A stretch of DNA of 64,000 nt from Kordiimonas sp. SCSIO 12603 (GTDB lineage Bacteria > Pseudomonadota > Alphaproteobacteria > Sphingomonadales > Kordiimonadaceae). The notes under the pieces are model-generated. The model worked only from the letters and a program-made list of their open reading frames with translations. It had not been told where the DNA came from and did no database searches. The translations under genes and the position numbers were made by a program. Location of the stretch: the NCBI RefSeq assembly GCF_024398035.1, contig NZ_CP073748.1:1096001-1160000 (forward strand), in the 5' to 3' direction. This document shows positions 25,756 through 33,770 of this stretch, one piece after another. Numbering within the stretch: the stretch's first letter is position 1; each line of letters begins with the position of its first letter.

Positions 25756-25762
25756 TGAGCGT
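25756..25762 (+). repeat. attR core TGAGCGT (right island junction)
   Basis: Second copy of the junction heptamer; see attL at 4021-4027. To its right the host gapR frame resumes with CTGGAAGAAGAG. Confidence 0.75.
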
Positions 25763-26008
25763 CTGGAAGAAGAGAAAAAAGGTATCGCAGAAGATATCAA
25801 GGAAGTTTACGCAGGCGCTAAGGCTGTTGGCTTCGATGTGAAAATCATGCGTAAAGTAATTTCACTGCGCAAGATGGATCAGGCGGACCGCCAGGAACAA
25901 GAAGCGCTTCTAGATGTTTATATGCACGCTATTGAAGGCGGCATGCGCCCTGAACCAGCTGGTACTGGTGTTGGCGAAGCTAATGAAGGCGCGGGTGACG
26001 AAGAATAA
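25757..26008 (+). pseudogene. gapR: Host gapR (DUF2312), 3' fragment cut by island
   Basis: The open frame continues host gapR from Glu-Arg: [20 protein letters not shown] through [11 protein letters not shown] and an acidic tail [13 protein letters not shown]. It has no start codon in frame nor ribosome site, so it is not expected to be translated. It is followed by the native gapR terminator. Long runs of DNA match the island-borne gapR (for example 20 identical bases around 25899), making it both proof of the insertion site and a possible partner for homologous recombination with the copy at 4161. Confidence 0.92.
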
Positions 26009-26030
26009 TCTTTGTTATTTGTTATAATTT

Positions 26031-26069
26031 AAAAAAGCCACTTTTCAGAAATGGAGAGTGGCTTTTTTT
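26031..26069. terminator. Bidirectional terminator gapR / murI
   Basis: AAAAAAGCCACT and AGTGGCTTTTTT form a perfect 12-bp stem with T-runs on both strands. It ends gapR from the left and murI from the right. Confidence 0.85.
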
Positions 26070-26901
26070 ATATGTTCAGTTTCGCTTGATGAAATTGATT
26101 CAAGTGATTGGGCAAGAACAGGTTGGTCTTATTCACGGCTTTTGGATCCCCTGTTGTAAGTAGGCGAATATTGCCTTGGCCTTTGCTGTGGAAATGTGGG
26201 TGTCGTTTTAAGTAATCCGCGAGAGAATCTGCGACAATTTCTGGCTGGCTATAGAGTGAAACATGATCTGGTAGTGCAGTTTCAAAATAATGCTTCACCA
26301 GCGGGAAATGTGTGCAGCCCAGCACCACAGCATCAGGGTTAGTTTCAAGGGTTTCAGATACAAAACCGGATATAAGGCCGGAAAGAGGGGCGTCGCCAGC
26401 GCCGCCTTCGATAGCGTCTACTAAGCCTGGGCAGGCTTTTCCTGTTAGCTGGATTTGTGGTGCGCGCTTTAGCACTTCTTCTACATAAGCGCCGCTTTCA
26501 ATGGTTTTACGCGTGGCAAAAAGGGTGATGCGATGATTCCTGTTATCATCTGCATGAGGGCGTTCCTGTGACCACGGCACACCGGTGAGAGCTTCAACCA
26601 TTGGCACAAGTACGCCGAGGATACGGTTGCCCGGGTAAGCGGTTTCGAGCCAGTTTTGTTGGAGCGTACGGAGCGCAACCGCGGCGGCTGTATTACATGC
26701 AAGCAGTACAAGCGAGCAACCTTCCTTCATAAGGTAATCGACAGAAGTTTTGGTCATCTCCACAATCTGTTCGCTTGTACGGTGGCCGTAAGGTGCGTTG
26801 GCATGATCGCCAAGATAGAGGAAATTCTGATCAGGCAGGCGTTTGGTAAGTGCATCAAGAACTGTGATACCGCCGGAACCTGAATCAAATACACCAATCA
26901 T
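26068..26901 (-). CDS. murI: Glutamate racemase
   Basis: 277 residues. Interconverts L- and D-glutamate to supply D-Glu for peptidoglycan. Both catalytic cysteine regions are present: FDSGSGG near residue 5, LLACNTAAAVALR near 68 and VLGCTHFPLV near 195. Normal length. It is 33 bp downstream of the flavin-oxidase-like gene on the same strand and ends at the shared terminator with gapR. Confidence 0.93.
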   Translation of the reverse strand: MIGVFDSGSGGITVLDALTKRLPDQNFLYLGDHANAPYGHRTSEQIVEMTKTSVDYLMKEGCSLVLLACNTAAAVALRTLQQNWLETAYPGNRILGVLVPMVEALTGVPWSQERPHADDNRNHRITLFATRKTIESGAYVEEVLKRAPQIQLTGKACPGLVDAIEGGAGDAPLSGLISGFVSETLETNPDAVVLGCTHFPLVKHYFETALPDHVSLYSQPEIVADSLADYLKRHPHFHSKGQGNIRLLTTGDPKAVNKTNLFLPNHLNQFHQAKLNI

Positions 26902-26934
26902 ATAATGAGCTTCCCCTAAGTTTTCTGTGCGCTA

Positions 26935-27555
26935 TTAATAGAGTGTTTCCGCCTGCCGTTTAGGCAAAATGGCGTCATAACTTTCTGCATCAAAACTTTG
27001 ATCAGCGGCTTTTATCATCTGACCAGCGGTTGGAACAGTATCAAGATTATCTTCAGGTACCTTTTCCCAGAGAGCTGAGCGTTTAATAGCTCGCGCACAC
27101 TGAAAATATACCTTGTCGATTTTCACGATGATAACAGTTTTTGGTGGTTTGCCATTCTCGCTGAAGCTTTCCAGCAACTTTGGGTCAGTTGTGATGGTTG
27201 CATTACCTTTAATACGCAGTGTTTCGCCAACACCGGGGATAAGGAAAAGTAAAGCGACATTCGGGTTTTCAATAATATTCCTGAGCGTATCAATGCGGTT
27301 GTTGCCTCGCCGATCAGGTAGCATGATAGTTTTGGGATCAGCTATTTTAAAAAGCTCACCTTGCTTATCCCCGCGAGGAGAACAATCCAGAAAATCATCG
27401 CCCTGACTGGCAAAAGCATAAAAGGGTGCATGCTCCAGCCACTTTTGGTATGTATCCGTTAAGTGATCGGTTTCTTTATCAAGTGATGCTTGTGCTGGCT
27501 GGCCGTACAGGGTTTGTAATTCTTCCAGCGTGGTAATTTTATGTGTGTCTGTCAC
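26935..27555 (-). CDS. Pyridoxamine 5'-phosphate oxidase-like flavoprotein
   Basis: 206 residues of the PNPOx-like split-barrel family, close to the MSMEG_1061-type FMN-dependent branch: SPRGDKQGELFKIADPKTIM, DRRGNNRIDTLRNIIENPNV and LFLIPGVGETLRIKGNA. These bind FMN or F420-like cofactors; the substrate is unknown and the gene is not PdxH. It starts 7 bp after the end of the NtrC-type regulator and precedes murI, so the three may be one transcript. Confidence 0.8.
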   Translation of the reverse strand: MTDTHKITTLEELQTLYGQPAQASLDKETDHLTDTYQKWLEHAPFYAFASQGDDFLDCSPRGDKQGELFKIADPKTIMLPDRRGNNRIDTLRNIIENPNVALLFLIPGVGETLRIKGNATITTDPKLLESFSENGKPPKTVIIVKIDKVYFQCARAIKRSALWEKVPEDNLDTVPTAGQMIKAADQSFDAESYDAILPKRQAETLY

Positions 27556-27562
27556 ATCATTC

Positions 27563-29014
27563 TCACTTGTCTAAACCGTATTCAGCAACCTTGCGGTATA
27601 AGGTGGAGCGCCCAATTTTCAGGCGCCTCGCAATTTCAGCCATACGTCCGTCATAACGCTCAAGCGCTGCTGCAATAATTGCTGCTTCCAGTTCCTCAAG
27701 GGACTTCATATGTCCATCTTCTGTGTGAAGGAAAAGTGTGGCGCCAGTTTGACCTGATTGTGGAATTATTTGCTGCGCAGGTGCATAATGTGCAGCCTGG
27801 GCTATATTCACTTCAGGAACGTAGTTTTGTTGTGTATCAGCAAACAGAGACGGGAAATCATCTGGGGTAAGCACATCACCTTCAGACAAGATGACCGCGC
27901 GGAACAACATATTTTGAAGTTGCCTGATGTTGCCCGGCCAATCATAGGCTGAAACCGCGGCCAGAGCCGTTGCAGAAATTCTGCGTTGGTCGAGCCCTTC
28001 CATGGAAGAAATCTTCTCGAGGAAATGGTCTGTAAGGGCCGGGATATCGCTTTTACGTTCCCGAAGTGGGGGCAGCAGAATGGGGTAAACATTCAACCGG
28101 TAGAAAAGATCTTCTCTGAACGCGCCTTCACTGATGCGTTCAACCAAGTTTCGGTTCGTTGCCGAAACAACTCTTATGTCTACCTTAATGGATTGTTTTC
28201 CACCAACAGGGTCAATCTCCTTTTCCTGTAAAGCGCGGAGAAGTTTCACCTGAATATCAAGGGGCAGTTCACCAACTTCATCAAGAAACAGAGTGCCGCC
28301 GTTTGCTTCCTGGAATTTACCAAGACGTTTTTCGGTCGCGCCGGTGAAAGCTCCTTTTTCGTGCCCGAACAAGATACTTTCCACCAAATTTTCAGGGATA
28401 GCGCCACAGTTTACGGCAACAAATGGTTTGCCGGATCTGTCGCTCGCATCATGAATAGCACGAGCAAACACTTCTTTACCAACTCCAGATTCCCCTTCGA
28501 TAAGTACAGGAATACTTGCTTTGGCTGCCTTTTGAGCAAGCTTTGTTGCCCGCTGCATAGCTGGGCTGTCGCCTACCAAATTATCAAAAGAAAGTGGGCC
28601 GATACTTTCCTGCATAGGGCCGATTTCACCAACGAGTGCCGTGGTTTTCAGAGACGCTTCCATAGCTGAACGAATACGCTCAGCGCTGGCAGGCTTTACG
28701 ATGAAATCATTGGCGCCTGCTCGCATAGCGTCCACTACTGTATTAATAGAGGAGTGTGCCGTTAGCATAATCACTGGCAAATTGGGGAATTTCGGCCTGA
28801 TTTCACCAAGTACTTCAATACCGCTTTTCCCCGGCATCACCAGATCAAGCAGCATTATATCAATGTGTGGTGCAGGGCTCGTGTTGAGGCGTTTGATGGC
28901 TTCGCTGCCAGACATAGCTTTTTCCACATCATAGCCCGCGCGGGTAATAACCCCTTCAAGAAGCGCAAGTTGAGTGAGCTCATCTTCAACAATTAAAACA
29001 CGTTTACCCAGCAT
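27563..29014 (-). CDS. NtrC-family sigma-54-dependent response regulator
   Basis: 483 residues. The receiver domain (1-125) has the phospho-Asp in MLLDLVMPGKSG. The AAA+ domain has GESGVGKE (Walker A), ESILFGHEKGAFTGA, the sigma-54 contact loop, and GGTLFLDEVGELP (Walker B). A Fis-type HTH is at the end (MAEIARRLKIGRSTLYRKVA). It activates sigma-54 promoters after phosphorylation. No sensor kinase lies next to it, so its partner and targets are unknown. Transcribed first in the unit with the flavoprotein and murI. Confidence 0.9.
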   Translation of the reverse strand: MLGKRVLIVEDELTQLALLEGVITRAGYDVEKAMSGSEAIKRLNTSPAPHIDIMLLDLVMPGKSGIEVLGEIRPKFPNLPVIMLTAHSSINTVVDAMRAGANDFIVKPASAERIRSAMEASLKTTALVGEIGPMQESIGPLSFDNLVGDSPAMQRATKLAQKAAKASIPVLIEGESGVGKEVFARAIHDASDRSGKPFVAVNCGAIPENLVESILFGHEKGAFTGATEKRLGKFQEANGGTLFLDEVGELPLDIQVKLLRALQEKEIDPVGGKQSIKVDIRVVSATNRNLVERISEGAFREDLFYRLNVYPILLPPLRERKSDIPALTDHFLEKISSMEGLDQRRISATALAAVSAYDWPGNIRQLQNMLFRAVILSEGDVLTPDDFPSLFADTQQNYVPEVNIAQAAHYAPAQQIIPQSGQTGATLFLHTEDGHMKSLEELEAAIIAAALERYDGRMAEIARRLKIGRSTLYRKVAEYGLDK

Positions 29015-29336
29015 AAAGCCCCCAAATAAAAAGAATATTCAAGGTGTATCATTTCAGGACATGGTAAACAAACATCTTATTGTATTAATGTGTAAGCGTT
29101 TGTGACGTAGCGTAAAATAGCATGTAATCGTGCAAGTCGATCACAGTGATGTGTTTTTTTTGATAAGATGACACCCTTGTTTATGAAATTATGTTGCTCA
29201 ATTAGGTATTTGCATTACCTACTAGTGCAAGGCGCTGAAGGCCCGTCAGAGGGGGCATATAATCAGTAATAACTAATGCTGGAGCCGGAGAGCCTTTAAT
29301 TGATTGATATTAACCGTTTATTTTGGAGAAAACCCA
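29015..29336. promoter_or_regulatory. Divergent region regulator / transhydrogenase operon
   Basis: 322 bp. TATAAT at 29258-29263 with CTGAAG 17 bp upstream is the best promoter candidate for pntAA; TTTGGAGAAAA is its ribosome site. CGATCACAGTGAT around 29139 is a partial palindrome but not a clear Crp/Fnr site. Confidence 0.4.
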
Positions 29337-30467
29337 ATGAAGTTAGCGGTTGTTCGGGAGAAGCGAGAGGCTGAAAAGCGTGTTGCAGCAACTCCTGAGA
29401 CGATTAAAAAACTCAAAGGTCTTGGCTTCGATGTTCATGTTGAAGCCGGGGCAGGCCAATCAGCATCAATCCCTGATGATGCATTTAAAGAAGCTGGCGC
29501 CACCATTTCTGCTGATATCGGATCAGCTCTTGATGGCGCTGATGTTATTTTTTCTGTTCAAGGCATAGAAGCAGATGATGCGGCAAAAGCCAAAAAAGGC
29601 GCGTTGCAGCTTGCTGTCTTGAACCCGTTCGTTGAAAAAGATCGCGTGAAAGCATATGCAGATGCGGGTTTGATGGCAGTTGCGATGGAATTTGTACCGC
29701 GTATCACGAGGGCGCAGTCCATGGATGTGCTGTCATCTCAGTCAAACCTCGCGGGCTATAAAGCGGTGCTTGATGCAGCTGCTGAATTTAGCCGTGCATT
29801 CCCCATGATGATGACGGCTGCAGGTACAGTTGCCCCAGCCAAGGTAATGGTGATGGGCGCAGGTGTTGCAGGCCTTCAGGCGATTGCTACAGCAAAACGC
29901 CTTGGTGCCGTTGTAAGTGCGACAGACGTGCGCCCAGCTGCCAAGGAACAAGTTGAAAGCCTTGGCGGTACTTTCGTGATGGTTGAAGATGAAGAAACCG
30001 CAGCCGCTGAAACATCTGGTGGCTATGCGAAGGAAATGAGTGATGACTATAAAGCCAAGCAGGCTGCACTCATCGCTGAAACGCTGGCAAAGCAGGATAT
30101 CGCAATTACCACAGCGCTTATCCCCGGGCGTCCGGCACCGAAGCTTATCACAGAAGAAATGCTTAAAACCATGAAGCCGGGCAGTGTGATTGTTGATCTC
30201 GCGGTGGAAATGGGCGGTAACTGTGCCTTATCGAAACCCGGTGAGATCGTGGAAGCCCACGGTGTGAAAATTGTCGGGCACCTTAATGTGCCGTCTCGCC
30301 TCGCCACAGATGCGTCCGCGCTTTATGCCCGTAACCTTGTGCACTATATCACACCTCATGTGAAAGAAGGTGCACTTGAAATTGATTTTGAAGATGAAGT
30401 TGTTGCTGAATCGCTGATCACCAAAGATGGTGCAGTGGTAAGCGAACGTCTTCAGGAGGCTTCATAA
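29337..30467 (+). CDS. pntAA: NAD(P) transhydrogenase subunit alpha part 1
   Basis: 376 residues from the ATG at 29337 with GGAGA upstream. Soluble NAD-binding part (domain I) of the proton-translocating transhydrogenase that makes NADPH from NADH using the proton gradient. N-terminal MKLAVVREKREAEKRVAATP, the signature SNLAGYKAVLDAA near 140, the Rossmann loop VMGAGVAGLQAIATAKRLGA and RLATDASALYARN are all present. The alpha subunit is split into two genes, as usual in alphaproteobacteria. It is followed 1 bp later by pntAB. Confidence 0.95.
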   Translation: MKLAVVREKREAEKRVAATPETIKKLKGLGFDVHVEAGAGQSASIPDDAFKEAGATISADIGSALDGADVIFSVQGIEADDAAKAKKGALQLAVLNPFVEKDRVKAYADAGLMAVAMEFVPRITRAQSMDVLSSQSNLAGYKAVLDAAAEFSRAFPMMMTAAGTVAPAKVMVMGAGVAGLQAIATAKRLGAVVSATDVRPAAKEQVESLGGTFVMVEDEETAAAETSGGYAKEMSDDYKAKQAALIAETLAKQDIAITTALIPGRPAPKLITEEMLKTMKPGSVIVDLAVEMGGNCALSKPGEIVEAHGVKIVGHLNVPSRLATDASALYARNLVHYITPHVKEGALEIDFEDEVVAESLITKDGAVVSERLQEAS

Positions 30468-30468
30468 C

Positions 30469-30792
30469 ATGCATGAAATTCTCGTAAATCCATTCATTCA
30501 GCAATTCACTGTTTTTGTGATGGCTATTTTTGTGGGCTACTATGTTGTGTGGTCCGTAACTCCGGCTCTCCACACGCCGTTGATGGCGGTAACAAATGCA
30601 ATATCCAGTGTAATTATTGTGGGTGCGCTTATCGCCGCTGGCCCTGAGGGCATGACACTTTCCAAAATTCTTGGCTCAATCGCTATTGCGCTTGCGGCGG
30701 TAAACATCTTTGGCGGCTTTGCTGTTACCCAGCGCATGCTTGCCATGTATAAAAAGAAGAAACCTTCCGAAGGTAAGGGAGGTGACAAATGA
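30469..30792 (+). CDS. pntAB: NAD(P) transhydrogenase subunit alpha part 2
   Basis: 107 residues. Membrane part of the alpha subunit with about four hydrophobic helices (FVMAIFVGYYVVWSV, LMAVTNAISSVIIVGALIAA, GSIAIALAAVNIFGGFAV). The motif THTPLMAVTNAIS-like HTPLMAVTNAISSVI is diagnostic. It overlaps pntB by 4 bp (ATGA). Confidence 0.94.
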   Translation: MHEILVNPFIQQFTVFVMAIFVGYYVVWSVTPALHTPLMAVTNAISSVIIVGALIAAGPEGMTLSKILGSIAIALAAVNIFGGFAVTQRMLAMYKKKKPSEGKGGDK

Positions 30793-32210
30793 ACCAGTTA
30801 CATGCTGATTTAACAGCCGTTGCATATCTTGTTGCTGCTGTTCTTTTCATCCTGTCGCTTCGCGGGCTTTCAAGCCCGGAGACAAGCCGCAAGGGTAACA
30901 CCTACGGTATGATTGGTATGGCGATTGCCATTATTACCACGGTGTTGAACCCAGAGGTGGTTTCCTATGATTGGATCATTGGTTCCATTGCGGTTGGTGG
31001 TGTGATTGGCTTTATCATCGCTCGCCGTATTGCCATGACAGCAATGCCCCAGCTTGTAGCAGCGTTCCATAGCCTTGTTGGCTTGGCTGCAGTTCTTGTG
31101 GCTGCCGCCGCGTTTCTTAACCCTGTGTCGTTCGGTATTACCGATAGCCTTGGCCAGATTTTCATGGCCAGCCGGATTGAAATGTCCCTTGGTGCAGCCA
31201 TTGGCGCAATTACTTTCTCTGGTTCTATTATCGCGTTTGCGAAACTTCAGGGCCTTATGTCTGGTGCGCCGATTATGTTACCGGGCCGCCATGTGATTAA
31301 TGCGGTACTTGGCCTTGGTATTATTGGTATGATTGCAGCCTTTGCTATGAGCAGTGGCGCAGCATCCGGTGGTGGCATGCTGATGTGGTATATCATTGCG
31401 GCAAGCTTTGTTATTGGCTTCCTGCTGATTATCCCAATTGGCGGTGCTGATATGCCAGTGGTGGTTTCCATGCTGAATTCATATTCTGGCTGGGCTGCAG
31501 CTGGTATTGGCTTCACGCTGCAAAACACAGCGCTTATCGTAACGGGTGCTCTTGTGGGCTCGTCCGGTGCCATCCTTTCTTACATTATGTGTAAAGGCAT
31601 GAACCGCAGCTTTATCTCTGTGATCCTTGGTGGTTTTGGTGCTGACGACGGCGCGGCTGCTGCCGTAGGTGGCGGTGAACAGCGCCCTGTGAAACAAGGG
31701 TCCGCTGATGATGCAGCCTTCATTATGAAGAACGCTGGTAAGGTTATCATTGTGCCGGGTTACGGTATGGCGGTAGCGCAGGCACAGCATGCTCTCAAAG
31801 AAATGGTTGATATGCTGAAGGCGGAAGGCGTGAAGGTTTCTTATGCCATCCATCCTGTGGCGGGTCGGATGCCGGGGCATATGAACGTGCTGCTGGCTGA
31901 AGCCAACGTACCGTATGACGAGGTGTTTGAGCTTGAGGATATCAACAGCGAGTTCGCTGGCGCAGATGTTGCGTTCGTGATTGGTGCAAACGATGTAACC
32001 AACCCGGCCGCGAAAACCGATCCTCAATCCGCCATCTACGGCATGCCAATTCTGGATGTGGAAAAAGCAGGGACTGTTCTGTTTGTGAAGCGTTCTATGG
32101 GAAGCGGTTATGCTGGTGTGGATAACGAGCTTTTCTTCCGGGATAACACCATGATGCTCTTTGCAGATGCGAAGAAGATGGTGGAAGAGATTGTTAAATC
32201 TCTGAATTAA
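30789..32210 (+). CDS. pntB: NAD(P) transhydrogenase subunit beta
   Basis: 473 residues. Eight or nine membrane helices carry the proton path. The C-terminal domain III from about 300 binds NADP, with VIIVPGYGMAVAQAQHALKE, GRMPGHMNVLLAEA, FVIGANDVTNPAA and KRSMGSGYAGVDN, all hallmark blocks. Full length. Ends the pnt operon and is followed by two hairpins. Confidence 0.95.
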   Translation: MNQLHADLTAVAYLVAAVLFILSLRGLSSPETSRKGNTYGMIGMAIAIITTVLNPEVVSYDWIIGSIAVGGVIGFIIARRIAMTAMPQLVAAFHSLVGLAAVLVAAAAFLNPVSFGITDSLGQIFMASRIEMSLGAAIGAITFSGSIIAFAKLQGLMSGAPIMLPGRHVINAVLGLGIIGMIAAFAMSSGAASGGGMLMWYIIAASFVIGFLLIIPIGGADMPVVVSMLNSYSGWAAAGIGFTLQNTALIVTGALVGSSGAILSYIMCKGMNRSFISVILGGFGADDGAAAAVGGGEQRPVKQGSADDAAFIMKNAGKVIIVPGYGMAVAQAQHALKEMVDMLKAEGVKVSYAIHPVAGRMPGHMNVLLAEANVPYDEVFELEDINSEFAGADVAFVIGANDVTNPAAKTDPQSAIYGMPILDVEKAGTVLFVKRSMGSGYAGVDNELFFRDNTMMLFADAKKMVEEIVKSLN

Positions 32211-32262
32211 AGAATGATGGAAGCGAGGTATAGCCTCGCTTCTAAGTGATACGATAAAGTAA

Positions 32263-32299
32263 AAGGCCGCTTCCCATGGCGTGGAAGCGGCCTTGTCTT
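32263..32299 (+). terminator. Terminator of pnt operon
   Basis: AAGGCCGCTTCC and GGAAGCGGCCTT form a 12-bp stem, followed by a short T-rich tail. A second hairpin (AAGCGAGG/CCTCGCTT, 32221-32241) lies just upstream. Confidence 0.75.
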
Positions 32300-32544
32300 T
32301 TGCCTTAGGAAAACAAAAGGAGAGCGGTGGGATTTCCAGGGCCAACAGGAACCCACCTATGGTATTAACGCCGCTGTCAGGTCCGGCGTGCAAGTTCAGC
32401 TCCCTTGATTGCGTCGCTTGCAAAATCATATAAACACGCATGATATTAATAATCAATCGCAAAAATGAAAAAAGTGCATTTTTTTTAAACTCTCTGTGAC
32501 AGATCGGCCTAAAGCGCTGCATTTCCTTGCTGAAATCCCCACAT
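32300..32544. other. Structured intergenic region, possible small RNA
   Basis: 245 bp without a gene. GGTGGG with CCCACC (around 32325-32357) and CGCCG with CGGCG (around 32369-32388) form G/C-rich hairpins in a region otherwise A/T-rich. It contains GTCAGGTCCGG, which recalls SRP RNA, but the rest of that RNA is absent. A small RNA or leader is possible; no family is recognised. Confidence 0.3.
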
Positions 32545-33093
32545 ATGGCTATAGAACTATGGCAAATAGAAAGTGATGGCATGATAGAACAAGCGTCGAT
32601 AATTGATTTTTTGAGCGCAAGCCTGCGTGGTTTGGAGGCTTCCGGTCGCTCGATTCTATCACCTGCAGAACAATCGGTTGCTGATGAAATTGCAAGACGC
32701 CTTGATGCCAAATTGCAGGAAATGGTGGAAGAACTGGAAGCTATTGCATCGTGCCAGCAAGATATGCCGCGGGTGGAAGGGCTTGATGAGCTGCCACCGT
32801 TTGAGGCTTTCTGTATTGGTTTGAAAACAATCGGCGATGCACTTCTACCGCACCTGGTGGCTGAGTTTTCTACGGCTTGTTCCGAACAGGGTGCACCAAC
32901 AAAACCATTTCAGTGGATCATTCGAGCACGGGCAGATGCGTTTGTTGCCTATTTACTACAGATTGCGCAAGTTCACGGCCTTGCTTTTGATGATAAGCTT
33001 GAAACCGTTGGGAAAAGTGAGCAGATTGCCCTAGCAAACTTGGGGGCAGACCTGAGATTACGCATGCAGCAGGAAATGGATAAATTGGTATGA
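32545..33093 (+). CDS. Hypothetical protein, helical
   Basis: 182 residues, no family recognised. Predominantly alpha-helical and acidic: IDFLSASLRGLEASGRSILS, EIARRLDAKLQEMVEELEAI, LPPFEAFCIGLKTIGDALLP. No signal or membrane segment. The start at the ATG at 32545 is chosen over an upstream in-frame TTG at 32527; neither has a strong ribosome site. It lies alone between the pnt operon and a secreted protein gene. Confidence 0.6.
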   Translation: MAIELWQIESDGMIEQASIIDFLSASLRGLEASGRSILSPAEQSVADEIARRLDAKLQEMVEELEAIASCQQDMPRVEGLDELPPFEAFCIGLKTIGDALLPHLVAEFSTACSEQGAPTKPFQWIIRARADAFVAYLLQIAQVHGLAFDDKLETVGKSEQIALANLGADLRLRMQQEMDKLV

Positions 33094-33160
33094 ACCGCTG
33101 TTCAGCCAATATTAATGCTACATCGCTAGGTTAGGTTTGTTAACTGTGTTGGGATCTGTG

Positions 33161-33601
33161 ATGAGAGCCTTGTCTTCAATTTTTATATTTGCTCTGGGAG
33201 TGATGCTTATCGGCGCTGTTCATGCAGCCGATGATAAGAAACAATCTCGGCAGGAAAAATTGACGGCAGAACGCGTGGCCAAACTGAATGAGCGTTATCA
33301 GCCTACGGGTAAAATGCGCAAATGTGTGTCTTATTCTCAGATTCGCGATACTCAGGTTCTTGATGATCAAACCATTTTTTTTCGTGCAACCGGACGGCGC
33401 GGATATGTGAACAAAATGAGCAGGAAGTGCCCCCGACTGCTTTCTGAAGAACGCTTTGCTTATCGGAGCCATACCGGGCAGCTTTGCCGCGGTGAAGTTA
33501 TTTCTGTCCTCGATTCTTTTGGTCAAACCTGGGCAAGCTGTAGCCTTGGGGAATTTCAGGAATATATACGGAAACCAAAAGAGGAAAACGGCGATAAATA
33601 A
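33161..33601 (+). CDS. Secreted hypothetical protein (DUF6491-like)
   Basis: 146 residues. A signal peptide (MRALSSIFIFALGVMLIGAV HA, cut after VHA) leads to a small basic periplasmic protein with four spaced cysteines (Cys in KMRKCVSYSQI, RKCPRLL, GQLCRGE, ASCSLGEF) that could form two disulfides. The block CVSYSQIRDTQVLDDQTIFF resembles the DUF6491 family. Role unknown. Confidence 0.65.
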   Translation: MRALSSIFIFALGVMLIGAVHAADDKKQSRQEKLTAERVAKLNERYQPTGKMRKCVSYSQIRDTQVLDDQTIFFRATGRRGYVNKMSRKCPRLLSEERFAYRSHTGQLCRGEVISVLDSFGQTWASCSLGEFQEYIRKPKEENGDK

Positions 33602-33770
33602 AGGTAAACTAAAGAGGGGCTACTTTAGTTTGAACGTATGATCTTTGGTATAAAGATGTTACATTCTATCGCACTTTGCTTTCCATTTAGCGCATAAGAA
33701 TTTCTTAAATCAGCAATTAGGCGCATACCCGTTTCAAAGAGCTAAAAAGCCATTTGACGCGAGGTAAATC

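Larger units (their letters stand above)
4028..25762. mobile_element. Genomic island integrated in gapR, carrying defence genes
   Basis: About 21.7 kb lie between the two halves of host gapR. The element has a replacement gapR at its left end, an operon of three tyrosine recombinases plus a small coiled-coil gene at its right end, and in between Septu-like, CBASS-like, NTase/HEPN, putAbiC-like and AlbA_2 genes. Its sequence is visibly richer in A/T than the flanks (not counted). No conjugation, plasmid replication or phage structural genes are present, so it moves by recombinase-driven integration. The layout of tandem recombinases followed by a ~180-residue protein resembles Tn554 tnpABC and the reported Gamma-Mobile-Trio elements; identity with either is not shown. 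Confidence 0.92.

Noticed and set aside
32345-32400. 4.5S (SRP) RNA
   Set aside because: GTCAGGTCCGG is present but the conserved GGAAGGAAGCAGC loop and the closing stem are not.
31479-32711. 410-codon minus-strand frame
   Set aside because: Antisense to pntB and to the following spacer and gene; composition is that of a shadow frame.
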